Positions 33,079-41,337 of a stretch of 64,000 bases of DNA are shown here, in pieces. Source of the stretch: Desulfofustis sp. PB-SRB1 (GTDB lineage Bacteria > Desulfobacterota > Desulfobulbia > Desulfobulbales > Desulfocapsaceae); the NCBI GenBank assembly GCA_016722945.1, contig JAEQMT010000022.1, positions 1-64,000 of the forward strand, in the 5' to 3' direction. A program made the translations under genes and the position numbers. The notes beneath the pieces are model-generated. The model saw nothing but the letters and a program-made list of their open reading frames with translations. It did no database searches and was not told the origin of the DNA. Every line of letters begins with the position of its first letter. Within the stretch, counting starts at the first letter, position 1.

Positions 33079-33367
33079 GAGGAAACCCTATCTCTTTGAT
33101 AATCCGCGTAACATCAAGCTGGTCATATACGCCCTTTATGCGATATGCGCCGTGCTGGTGCTGCTTGATTTTATCGTTCATCGCCATATCACCCACGAGT
33201 GGGAGGGACTGCTCGGTTTTTATGCCATCTATGGATTCAGCTGCTATGTCTTCATCGTGCTTGGCGCCACATGGCTGCGAACGATCGTGATGCGCGATGA
33301 GGACTATTACGAGCGTGATGATGCCAGGTCAGATGGAGAAGGGGAGGGACGTCATGTGGATGGCTGA
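33071..33367 (+). CDS. Small two-helix membrane protein of the Mrp operon
   Basis: 98 residues. NIKLVIYALYAICAVLVLLDFIV and GLLGFYAIYGFSCYVFIVLG are two helices. An invariant-looking HRHITHEWE lies between them and an acidic tail (MRDEDYYERDDARSDGE) on the cytosolic side. It overlaps the previous gene by 8 bp and the next by 14 bp, so it is translated with them. Not one of the classical MrpA-G subunits; similar small proteins occur in antiporter operons with several ND subunits. Role unknown. Confidence 0.75.
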   Translation: MAERKPYLFDNPRNIKLVIYALYAICAVLVLLDFIVHRHITHEWEGLLGFYAIYGFSCYVFIVLGATWLRTIVMRDEDYYERDDARSDGEGEGRHVDG

Positions 33368-35081
33368 AATTCCCGTCTTCGTACCCTTTTTTGTGGCCGC
33401 CGCCGTCGCCCTGGTCACCCGGGGGCCGCTGCGTTCGGTGCTGATGCTGGCCATCATTGCGGTTTCGGGCCTGCATCTGTGGCTGGTGCCGGCCGGTATC
33501 GAGGTGCGGGTTTCTTTTATGGAGTACGAGCTCATCCCCTACCGGGTGGATGGGCTGAGCCTCGCCTTTGGCTACGTCTTTCATATCGCCGCCTTTATCT
33601 CGGTGCTCTTTGCCCTGCACCTGCGCGACACCATGCAGCATGTCTGGGGGCTGATCTATGCCGGCAGCGCCCTCGGGGTGATCTTTGCCGGTGATCTGCT
33701 CACCGTTTTTGTCTTCTGGGAGATGTTGGCCCTGTCTTCGGCCTTTTTGATCTGGGCGCGCCGCACCGACCGCGCCTTCCGGGCCGGCATGCGCTATCTC
33801 ATCATCCAGGTGGTCTCCGGCGTCATCCTGCTGGCCGGCACCCTTATGTACGCCCATAGCGTGGGTGATCTTGAATTCGGCTTTATCGGCACGGGTAGTC
33901 CTGCCGGCTGGCTGATTCTGCTGGCCTTCGGCATCAAGGCGGCTTTTCCGGTGCTGCACGCCTGGATTCCCGACGCCTATCCCGAGGCTACCGCCACCGG
34001 TACCGTATTTTTAAGCGCCTTTACCACCAAGACGGCCATCTACATGCTGGCCCGAGGTTACCCCGGCACCGAGTGGTTCGTCTACCTGGGCGCGGTGATG
34101 GCCTGTTTCCCCATTTTTTACGCGGTGATTGAAAACGATTTGCGCAAGGTGCTGTCTTACAGCCTGATCAATCAACTCGGTTTCATGGTCTGCGGGATCG
34201 GTATCGGCACCGCATTGTCGCTCAATGGCACGGTGGCCCATGCCTTTGTCCATGTTATCTACAAAGGATTGTTGTTCATGGCCATGGGCACGGTACTGCA
34301 TACCACCGGGACAATACGCGCCACTGATCTCGGCGGGCTGTACAAGACCATGCCGTTCACGGCCCTGTTCTGTATGATCGGGTCGGCTTCGATTTCCGCT
34401 TTTCCGCTATTCAGCGGGTTTGTGGCCAAATCAATGATTATGTCGGCCGCCCTCTACGAGGGGCACCACTGGGTCTGGCTGGCCCTGCTGCTCGCCTCCG
34501 CGGGGGTGCTGGATCACTCCGGTATCAAGATTCCTTATTTTACCTTTTTCGCCCATGACTCCGGTATCCGGGTGAGCACGGTGCCGCGCAACATGATGGC
34601 GGCCATGGCCCTGGCCGCCGCCCTGTGTCTGTTTTTCGGCATCTATCCGGCATGGCTCTATGATCTGCTGCCATTTGACGCCGTTTATAACCCGTACGAC
34701 CTCACCCATGTACTGGCCCAGACCCAGCTGCTCTGTTTTGCCGCCCTGGCCTTTGTCTATCTCAATCTGACCGGTATCTATCCGCCTGAGCTGGTATCCA
34801 CCAACCTGGGGGCCGAGTGGCTCTATCGCAAGCTGGGCCGCCGCCTGATCGGCGCTGTTATGTCCTGGGTACGGGGCCGCGATTCCGGTCTGCGGGCCGC
34901 CGTGATGAAGCGGGTCAACGGGCTGATGCTCTACCTTGCCCAACTCCACTATCCCGGTGGCCGCATGGCCATCACCCGGCCCACCGGCTACATGGTGATC
35001 TGGGTGGCGATCCTGCTGGCCGCCTACCTCTGGCTGCTGCTCAGTTTTCCCAACGAAATGGCCGGCAGCGATCATCATTGA
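33354..35081 (+). CDS. Mrp-type antiporter ND-like subunit (third of three)
   Basis: 575 residues from the ATG after GGGAGGGA. About 14-16 helices. LLTVFVFWEMLALSSAFLIW carries the TM5 Glu and FGIKAAFPVLHAWIPDAYPEA the TM7 Lys. FLSAFTTKTAIYMLARG has the TM8 Lys, and VLSYSLINQLGFMVCGIGIG the broken helix. It is longer than the other two because of a C-terminal amphipathic stretch (WLYRKLGRRLIGAVM) and a final helix. This is the last gene of the operon. Confidence 0.9.
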   Translation: MWMAEIPVFVPFFVAAAVALVTRGPLRSVLMLAIIAVSGLHLWLVPAGIEVRVSFMEYELIPYRVDGLSLAFGYVFHIAAFISVLFALHLRDTMQHVWGLIYAGSALGVIFAGDLLTVFVFWEMLALSSAFLIWARRTDRAFRAGMRYLIIQVVSGVILLAGTLMYAHSVGDLEFGFIGTGSPAGWLILLAFGIKAAFPVLHAWIPDAYPEATATGTVFLSAFTTKTAIYMLARGYPGTEWFVYLGAVMACFPIFYAVIENDLRKVLSYSLINQLGFMVCGIGIGTALSLNGTVAHAFVHVIYKGLLFMAMGTVLHTTGTIRATDLGGLYKTMPFTALFCMIGSASISAFPLFSGFVAKSMIMSAALYEGHHWVWLALLLASAGVLDHSGIKIPYFTFFAHDSGIRVSTVPRNMMAAMALAAALCLFFGIYPAWLYDLLPFDAVYNPYDLTHVLAQTQLLCFAALAFVYLNLTGIYPPELVSTNLGAEWLYRKLGRRLIGAVMSWVRGRDSGLRAAVMKRVNGLMLYLAQLHYPGGRMAITRPTGYMVIWVAILLAAYLWLLLSFPNEMAGSDHH

Positions 35082-35115
35082 GCGTGGCATCTCTGTATCG
35101 CCATCGCGTATTCTC

Positions 35116-35160
35116 CGGGAGGGTCGCTCTCCAGAGCGACCAAAAAAAGCCACGCCATCA
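35116..35160. repeat. Hairpin repeat, copy 1
   Basis: GGTCGCTCT-CC-AGAGCGACC (35122-35141) is a perfect stem, preceded by CCGGGAG-type sequence and followed by A7 and CACGCCATCA. The second copy is 158 bp downstream. On the minus strand the A-run would read as a U-tract, so it could terminate antisense transcripts. Confidence 0.6.
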
Positions 35161-35273
35161 CTGGTGAACTCGTAAAAACCTTGAATTTGCTTGCTAACGT
35201 CATTACCGCGAATGCAGGAATCCAGAAGCGTATACGTGTCACCAAAGCATCTCTTCATGGCCACCACGTTACC

Positions 35274-35319
35274 CCCGGGAGGGTCCGCTCTCCAGAGCGA
35301 CCAAAAAATCACCACGCCG
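35274..35319. repeat. Hairpin repeat, copy 2
   Basis: Same as 35116-35160 apart from one extra C in the left arm (GGTCCGCTCTCCAGAGCGACC) and a few changes in the tail (CACCACGCCGTCA). Confidence 0.6.
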
Positions 35320-35444
35320 TCAATGGAGCGATAATAACCGCGGGCCGGTGCGGCGAGTTTCCTCACAAAGTGTATGTTTATAGCTCTCACCAGATCACTA
35401 TCAGAGAACGCGGTAAAAAAATTTTTACTTTTTGTAAAAAATTC

Positions 35445-35473
35445 TTGACATGGTCCTCAAGGTGCTCTAAAAG
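35445..35473 (+). promoter_or_regulatory. Porin gene promoter
   Basis: TTGACA (35445-35450), 17 bp, TAAAAG (35468-35473). AT-rich upstream DNA (TTTTTACTTTTTGTAAAAAA) acts as an UP-like element. Transcription would start about 85 bp before the porin ATG. Confidence 0.55.
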
Positions 35474-35565
35474 TGGGCGCTAAGGCATTAAGCCGTCTTG
35501 ATTCAGTGGCGGCTTGCAGTTGTTACCAAAGCCCATATGGGCATCATTTGAACAAGGAGAGACAC

Positions 35566-36789
35566 ATGAAAAAAGTAATTGCAGCAGCGGCCGGCCTCTT
35601 TCTGGTCGGCTCAGCGGTCAGCGCCGCCGCCGCCGTCACGCTGTCCGGTGACGCCCGCGCCCGTTGGTACTATGAGAAGTATCAGGACGGTAACCTTGGT
35701 AGGGACAACGCTAAGAAAACAGATGAGCACTGGTCCGGCCGTGTCCGTGTCAAGATCGATGCCGATACCAAGGGCGGCGCCTACATCCGTACCCGTATCC
35801 GCATGGCTGATGCTCGTTGGGGAACCGGCAATACCCGCACAAACAAGGCTAACTCCATTTATACCGACTGGGCCTATATCGGTATGCCGATTGGTCCGGT
35901 AACCTTTGAAGGCGGCTCGATGCCGGTTAATATTACCAAGTGGACGGTCTGGGATGCGCGTGCCGATCAGGCGCTGGTCAAGTACGGTTTTGATGCCACT
36001 GAGTTGATGCTGATCTGGCAGAAGAGGTTCGAGTCTGATCCTGGTCAAGGCGCCGATTACGACGGTGATGATAACGATATACAGAACATCTGGGGTGTCT
36101 GGAAGCAGGGCTTTAGAGATTGGAATTTTACCGGTGCTTTTGTCTATACCGAGGATGGTCTGCCCACAAGTCTAGATTCCTATCCCCCTGGAACTCCGGA
36201 AGTTCCTGAAATAGCTGCCAGAGATTTTAGCGGTTGGGGTGGAACCATCAACGCTGCCGGCCCGATTGGTCCGGTAGCTATCGTGGGTGAGGTGTCGGTT
36301 GTTGAAGACAGCATCAACGGCGCGGTCCCAGATGAAAACGGCTGGGGTGGTTACCTGCAAGCTTCCATGGATTTCGGCGCCGCTTCCGCTACCCTGAACG
36401 GCGGTTGGACCTCGGACGGCTATGTGGCTGACGATGACTTCGGTTTCATCATGATCGGTGGCGCCTCCGCCATCACTCCCGAAGTTTCCGCGCAAGTTGG
36501 TCAGAACGGCGACACCTGGTGGATCGGCGGTATCGGCGGCTATCAGGTCTCTGAGAAGCTCTCTTTGAAAGGTACCCTGGTCTACGCAAATTTCAGCACG
36601 GTCAACAAACCCGACTACACCTTTGGGATTGACGGTAGTGCCTGGGAGATCGCCGGTGAGATAAGCTATGCTGTCTCCGACAATTCTTCCATCGACGTGG
36701 TAGGCGGTTATCTGGGGCTTAGTGTTGACGATTTTGAAAACGAAAAAGACCCGTACGGTGGTGCCGTTACCTTTAACGTGGACTTCTAA
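35566..36789 (+). CDS. Outer-membrane porin
   Basis: 407 residues from the ATG at 35566 with AAGGAGAG before it. Signal peptide MKKVIAAAAGLFLVGSAVSA, then alternating amphipathic strands beginning VTLSGDARARWYYEKY. The C-terminus is the classic beta-barrel end with terminal Phe (YGGAVTFNVDF). Many Asp/Gly-rich turns (DPGQGADYDGDDNDI) form loops and could select cations. Strong promoter and terminator and high-expression codon choice suggest an abundant protein. Cysteine-free, as expected for a barrel. Confidence 0.9.
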   Translation: MKKVIAAAAGLFLVGSAVSAAAAVTLSGDARARWYYEKYQDGNLGRDNAKKTDEHWSGRVRVKIDADTKGGAYIRTRIRMADARWGTGNTRTNKANSIYTDWAYIGMPIGPVTFEGGSMPVNITKWTVWDARADQALVKYGFDATELMLIWQKRFESDPGQGADYDGDDNDIQNIWGVWKQGFRDWNFTGAFVYTEDGLPTSLDSYPPGTPEVPEIAARDFSGWGGTINAAGPIGPVAIVGEVSVVEDSINGAVPDENGWGGYLQASMDFGAASATLNGGWTSDGYVADDDFGFIMIGGASAITPEVSAQVGQNGDTWWIGGIGGYQVSEKLSLKGTLVYANFSTVNKPDYTFGIDGSAWEIAGEISYAVSDNSSIDVVGGYLGLSVDDFENEKDPYGGAVTFNVDF

Positions 36790-36828
36790 GCAGTGTTAAT
36801 AAGGTAACCAGCGGTACGTAGTTTATGA

Positions 36829-36859
36829 GGCGGGCCCATTTGGGTCCGCCTTTTTTTTT
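36829..36859 (+). terminator. Intrinsic terminator of the porin gene
   Basis: GGCGGGCCCA and TGGGTCCGCC pair closely (one G-U) and are followed by nine T (36851-36859). The downstream minus-strand lipoprotein gene stops in the T-run, so the element may serve both directions. Confidence 0.9.
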
Positions 36860-37346
36860 AATCATCACCATTCCATAGTCCCAATCTTACCGGGTCAGAG
36901 CCTGGTTTGAGACGCGGCACGTAAGGGACGATAACCCTGTCACCGGGGAATTCGAACGTTCCCCAGTCAAATCGACCGAACCAGACGCCGATTTTCGTGC
37001 CTGCCGGATCCAGCACATAGGAGCCCCGGTACCGGTTCTGATAGGGCAGGGCAAAGACCTCGCCACGGATCCGATCCAGACGGATCACCCAATTTTTAAG
37101 ATATTCTGAGTTCAGGGCGATGGGTGTCCAGAACTCACTTACTACCTGATAGCTGTTGTCAATGCCGATAATGGCCTTGGTCGCCGTTCCAACCCCGGAG
37201 TAGAAGTAGTTGTAGTCGGGGTTGACGACGCCTTCGCGAAACATCGTCGACACCTCATTGCTTTGCCGAATGGTGCCGAAATTCCCTTTTGCGCAGCTAC
37301 TCATAACGATAGCTGCGGCCATCAGCAAAAATATAGATACTCTCAT
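36858..37346 (-). CDS. Predicted lipoprotein, family not recognised
   Basis: 162 residues. The lipobox AAAIVMSSCAKG puts the lipidated Cys at about residue 18. The mature part has MFREGVVNPDYNYFYSGVG, GIDNSYQVVSEFW and VFALPYQNRYRGSYVLD. Rich in Tyr, Phe and Trp, it probably folds as a beta domain in the periplasm. The second half carries WFGRFDWGTFEFPGDRVIVP. No neighbour suggests a role. Convergent with the porin gene. Confidence 0.7.
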   Translation of the reverse strand: MRVSIFLLMAAAIVMSSCAKGNFGTIRQSNEVSTMFREGVVNPDYNYFYSGVGTATKAIIGIDNSYQVVSEFWTPIALNSEYLKNWVIRLDRIRGEVFALPYQNRYRGSYVLDPAGTKIGVWFGRFDWGTFEFPGDRVIVPYVPRLKPGSDPVRLGLWNGDD

Positions 37347-37604
37347 AATAACTCCACTGGTACAATTTCCTTAATTACCTACTCTTTCTTCCAATACAAG
37401 ACCCAAGATGACCGCTCATAAGAGTGACCATTACCCAACCTCCCACCATCAACGAACCATTCATTATAACGATCATCCGCCTTTGCCATCCTCAGCACAA
37501 TTTGTTTCCCCCCTTACATTAGATGATACTGTAAGACCTTCCACTTTCCTGTTAAGGTGAGGCGATACCATGCACAGATAAACCCGCACCCCTGCTGCTT
37601 GTAG

Positions 37605-39014
37605 ATGGCGCTATCCACTCACTGTAACAACTCAACAGGCCGTCGCCGTCAGGTCTTTATCCTGGTTGGCGCCGGTGTGTTTCTCTCCACCATGGATTCA
37701 AGCATGGTAAACATTGCCCTGCCCACCCTGATGGCCCAATTTGACGCCTCTTTCAATCATATCCGCTGGGTGGTGCTCTGCTATCTGCTGGCTATTACCG
37801 TGAGCCTGCTTTTTTTTGGTATGGCAGCCGACCGGTTTGGCGCCGGAACCATCTATCTGGTTGGGGTGGGTGGATTTGTCTGCGGCTCGCTGGCCTCTGC
37901 CCTTGCCTTTCGCCTGGATATGCTGCTCGCCTGCCGTATCGTCCAGGGGTTGGGGGCGGCCATGTTGATGGCGGCGGGGCCGGCGCTGATCCGCGAGTTG
38001 TTTGCCCCGAACCACCTTGGCCGTGGTCTTGGTCTTGTGGGTATCGCCACCAGTCTTGGTTTGATGAGTGGCCCGCTGGTGGGTGGCATCCTGCTCACCT
38101 ATTTTTCCTGGCGGACGATTTTTCTGGTGAACCTGCCGCTGGGGCTCATCATGCTGGTGGCTGGTTTTGTCTTGTTGAAAGGTGCAAAACCGCCCGTTGC
38201 CCGGCCGCGCTCACTTGATCTAAAAGGCGCTCTGCTGTGGGCGGCAATCATTATCTCCATGGTTGTCTTTCTTGATCTGGCGCCCACCTTTGGGGTCATC
38301 TCCGGCACCTTCGGAGTGGTGTGGCTGGGCGCGCTGATCTCCTATTTTTACACAGCCGAGAAAAGCGGGGCGGTGAATCTGATTCCCCGTCATCTGTTTT
38401 GCGCCGGTTATTACCCCATCGGGCTGATTACCGCAGCCGTTTCCTTCGGGGTGCTCTTTATGGTGCTGCTGATCATGCCGTTTTATCTGTCGCTGATCAA
38501 GGGGCTGGCACCGGATCGCATGGGGTTTGTGATGATGGCGGTACCGGTGAGCGTCGGTGTGGTCGGCCCGGTGGCCGGCATCCTCCATGACCGCTTCGGT
38601 GCCCGCCTCCCCGCCACCAGCGGGCTGCTGCTCTGTGGCGGGGCCTGCATGTTGCTGGCCGGTCTGTCCCCGGGCCATCCGCCTCTTGCTATCGGCTGGC
38701 GGCTGGTTCTGCTGGGCATGGGCCAGGCGCTCTTTCTGGCGCCCAATTCCGCCTCACTGCTCGGCGGCATATCCACCGAAGATGTGGGGATCACCGCCGG
38801 GCTGTTGGCAACCGCACGTAATCTCGGTATGCTGGTGGGAGCCGCGGTGGGCGCCGTCCTGCTTGGTGCACTGTTTCAGCAGCTCAGCGGCGGTGTTCAC
38901 CTGCACGATTTTACCGCGCTCCAGACACCACCGTTCATGACGGCGCTGAAGATAACCTTCTGGGTAGCGGCGGCGGCATCCTTTGGTAATGCGGCACTGT
39001 CGTGGCGCCGCTGA
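37605..39014 (+). CDS. DHA2-family (EmrB/QacA-like) drug:H+ antiporter
   Basis: 469 residues, 14 predicted membrane helices. FLSTMDSSMVNIALPTLMAQF is the DHA2 D1 motif, FFGMAADRFGAGTIYLVG the loop 2-3 motif and LGLMSGPLVGGILLTYFSWR the antiporter motif C. It exports hydrophobic compounds with proton influx. There is no membrane-fusion partner (EmrA) beside it. A second DHA2 gene lies at 59724. Weak RBS; the start may be an in-frame codon slightly downstream. Confidence 0.87.
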   Translation: MALSTHCNNSTGRRRQVFILVGAGVFLSTMDSSMVNIALPTLMAQFDASFNHIRWVVLCYLLAITVSLLFFGMAADRFGAGTIYLVGVGGFVCGSLASALAFRLDMLLACRIVQGLGAAMLMAAGPALIRELFAPNHLGRGLGLVGIATSLGLMSGPLVGGILLTYFSWRTIFLVNLPLGLIMLVAGFVLLKGAKPPVARPRSLDLKGALLWAAIIISMVVFLDLAPTFGVISGTFGVVWLGALISYFYTAEKSGAVNLIPRHLFCAGYYPIGLITAAVSFGVLFMVLLIMPFYLSLIKGLAPDRMGFVMMAVPVSVGVVGPVAGILHDRFGARLPATSGLLLCGGACMLLAGLSPGHPPLAIGWRLVLLGMGQALFLAPNSASLLGGISTEDVGITAGLLATARNLGMLVGAAVGAVLLGALFQQLSGGVHLHDFTALQTPPFMTALKITFWVAAAASFGNAALSWRR

Positions 39015-39354
39015 TTATCTGCCTCAAGTAGCTGTCGCCTCGCACACGCCGTCTATGGTAACATATAAGATCAGGGATTTCAGGGGAGTTGCCGAGGCCT
39101 TTAGTATTCGGGTCATTTCCCCAAAAGAGCTTCCGCGGGAGATACAATGAATGCACTAAGTTTGATGAGTTCGTAAAAACCTCAAAATTGCTTGCTGCCG
39201 TTATTCCCGCCCTCGATAACAACACTCAAGGGCAGGCTGCAGCGGGAATCCAGGGATTTCAATTACTAATGGATGTCGGGTCAATTCCGGTATGACGGGA
39301 ACATGGGTTTTTACGACCCCATCAACCGCGGCGTAGAGATGAGCAGGTTTCCCG
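39015..39354. other. Intergenic stretch with a family-2 repeat
   Basis: Apart from the repeat at 39172-39315 nothing is recognised. The flanking genes converge. Confidence 0.6.
39172..39315 (+). repeat. REP/MITE family 2, copy with an enlarged loop
   Basis: CGTAAAAAC at the left and GGTTTTTACG at the right, as in 23475-23608. The central hairpin ATTCCCGC/GCGGGAAT has a 33-base loop (containing CTCGATAACAACACTCAAGG) instead of GAAA. Confidence 0.7.
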
Positions 39355-41220
39355 CTACGCGCCTTGCGTGGGCTGACTCTCCGGTGAAGGTTTTTCGATA
39401 AAGGTGATGGCGGCAATGGTGCCGTGCGGAGTGTTGGCGCTCAGATGCAGGTGGGCGCCGTGGCTCTCCAGGATCTGTTCCACCAGGGTGAGGCCCAGGC
39501 CGGTGCCGAATGTCTTGGTGGTGTAGAAGGGGTTTGTCACCCGCTGTAAATCGGTACCGGTGATCCCTTTGCCGGTATCTGAAATGCGGATCACGATGCG
39601 GTCGCCGCGGCGGGCGCTGGAGACGTTGAGGATCCCGCCATCAGGCATCGCCTCGATGCTATTTCTGATGATCTGCATAAATGCCTGGCGGATCTTCTCT
39701 TCGTCAAGCGGCAGGTGCGGGTCGTCGCCGGTGAGATCAAGCTGATAGTAGATCCCCTGATTTTTCATGGTGGTATAAAAGGCCATGACGCTGCGCCGCA
39801 CCAGTGCAAAGAGGGGCTGAACAGAAGCGTCTGGCGGACTGCTATCGACAAAGGTGAAGAGATCGGCCAGGGTGGCCTCCAGGGTTGCCGCTTCGGCGGC
39901 GATCAAATCGAGGAATTTTTTGTCCTGACTGTTCTCGGCCCGGCGGGCGAGCAGGCGGGCGGTGCCGCCGATGGCGGTGATCGGGTTGCGCAGGGCGTGC
40001 ACCAACTGGCCGGCCATCTGGCCTAAGGCGGTGTAGCGCTCAGTCTCCACAAGCAGATTCTTGCCCGCCTCCAATTCGTCGGTAACCGTTTTCAATTCCT
40101 CGATGGTGTCATGCATCTCCCGATAGAGATGGGACTGTTCGATGGCAAGGCTTGCCTGACCGGCGAAAATCTCCAGAGCCTCGACATCGAAAGGTGCAAT
40201 GGCCCGGCCGGTAACGAAATTATCCGCAATAATAACCCCATGCTCGCGGCGCGGCGAGTAGAGCGGTACGATCACGAAACAATCCACCCCCAGGGTCTGG
40301 ATAAGCTGGGGGGCGATCTCGATAACACTTTTGCCGCCGGTTACCAGGATGGAGGTGCGATTGATGCAGGCATGGATAAAAGGGTGATCGGTATGGGTGG
40401 CCGGCACCACCAGGCCCTGAACGATTTCATTGACCGCCGTGTCACCCGGCCACGGCGTCCCGTTCAGTTCACCGAACAGATTATGCAGATCGAGACCGCG
40501 GCCGCGCATCTCTTCCCATACCCGCCCCGCCTCTTCCCGGCTGCCCGGCCCGATTGCCAGAACCCCTTTGAGCAGACTTTGATCCTCATTGAACAGGGCG
40601 AGAAAGGCACGGTTGAAACGGAGCCCGTCATCAGAGGTAATGCCCACCAGAATGGCCCGCATGACCTGGTCAATCAGTTCCTGGGCGCCCAGGTAGACGT
40701 TGTTCATCTTGAGGTTGAGCCCGTGCAGAAAGCGTGCCTGTTTATACATGTTGTGCAATTGCTGCTGGGAAACCCGGTTGTCGATGGCCAGCTGCCGCAT
40801 GTGCAGGGTCCTTTTAAGGCTCTCGGTGAGTTGGGCGTAGTCGATGGGCTTGATGAGATAATCATCAGCGCCCCGGCGCAGACAATGCAGCGCTCCTTGT
40901 AAATCGGCCTCATCGGCTACGATGATGATGCCTAAATCCGGATAACTAGTCGCCAGATCAGCCAGAACCTCGTCGCCGGAATGATCCGGCAGCTTCATGT
41001 CGAGGATGACACAGGCGATATGGTATGAGCCGATCAGTTGAAACATGTCGGCGGCGCTGGCCGCCGATGCCACCGCCATGCCGCTCTCGCTCAGGTAACC
41101 GCTGATCCGTGCACCAGATTGGGCGGAACCGTCCACCACCAGGATTACCTCCTCCGGCCGCAGCAAAGAGGTGGAAGAGGTCTTGGAGCTGGAAAAAGTG
41201 GGTGTCGGAATGGCTACCAT
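39355..41220 (-). CDS. Receiver-GAF-histidine kinase (two-component sensor kinase)
   Basis: 621 residues from the ATG at 41220 (AAGGGA upstream). Residues 24-140 form a receiver: phospho-acceptor D74 (CVILDMKLPD) and K124 (LIKPID), but only one acidic residue in VVDGS. A GAF-like domain spans about 190-365. The HisKA box has H408 (QLVHALRNPITAIGG). The ATPase has NSIEAMPDGG, DTGKGI and FGTGLGLTLVEQIL. It is soluble, with no membrane segment. An N-terminal receiver means the kinase is itself an output of another phosphorelay. No response regulator is adjacent. Confidence 0.9.
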   Translation of the reverse strand: MVAIPTPTFSSSKTSSTSLLRPEEVILVVDGSAQSGARISGYLSESGMAVASAASAADMFQLIGSYHIACVILDMKLPDHSGDEVLADLATSYPDLGIIIVADEADLQGALHCLRRGADDYLIKPIDYAQLTESLKRTLHMRQLAIDNRVSQQQLHNMYKQARFLHGLNLKMNNVYLGAQELIDQVMRAILVGITSDDGLRFNRAFLALFNEDQSLLKGVLAIGPGSREEAGRVWEEMRGRGLDLHNLFGELNGTPWPGDTAVNEIVQGLVVPATHTDHPFIHACINRTSILVTGGKSVIEIAPQLIQTLGVDCFVIVPLYSPRREHGVIIADNFVTGRAIAPFDVEALEIFAGQASLAIEQSHLYREMHDTIEELKTVTDELEAGKNLLVETERYTALGQMAGQLVHALRNPITAIGGTARLLARRAENSQDKKFLDLIAAEAATLEATLADLFTFVDSSPPDASVQPLFALVRRSVMAFYTTMKNQGIYYQLDLTGDDPHLPLDEEKIRQAFMQIIRNSIEAMPDGGILNVSSARRGDRIVIRISDTGKGITGTDLQRVTNPFYTTKTFGTGLGLTLVEQILESHGAHLHLSANTPHGTIAAITFIEKPSPESQPTQGA

Positions 41221-41337
41221 ACGGATGAGTCCCTTGTAATCAGTGCTTGATAAACCACTATACCTACAGAGCCGGGTTGAAAAATACCAGTAAAAACCGT
41301 ATAACATCCACACCTTGCCCCCCTCATCCGAGATCAC

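Larger units (their letters stand above)
35082..35565. other. Intergenic stretch with hairpin repeats and the porin promoter
   Basis: It holds two copies of a hairpin-bearing repeat (35116-35160 and 35274-35319). A decayed family-2 repeat (35164-35230) lies between them, and the porin promoter is at 35445. No gene. Confidence 0.65.
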
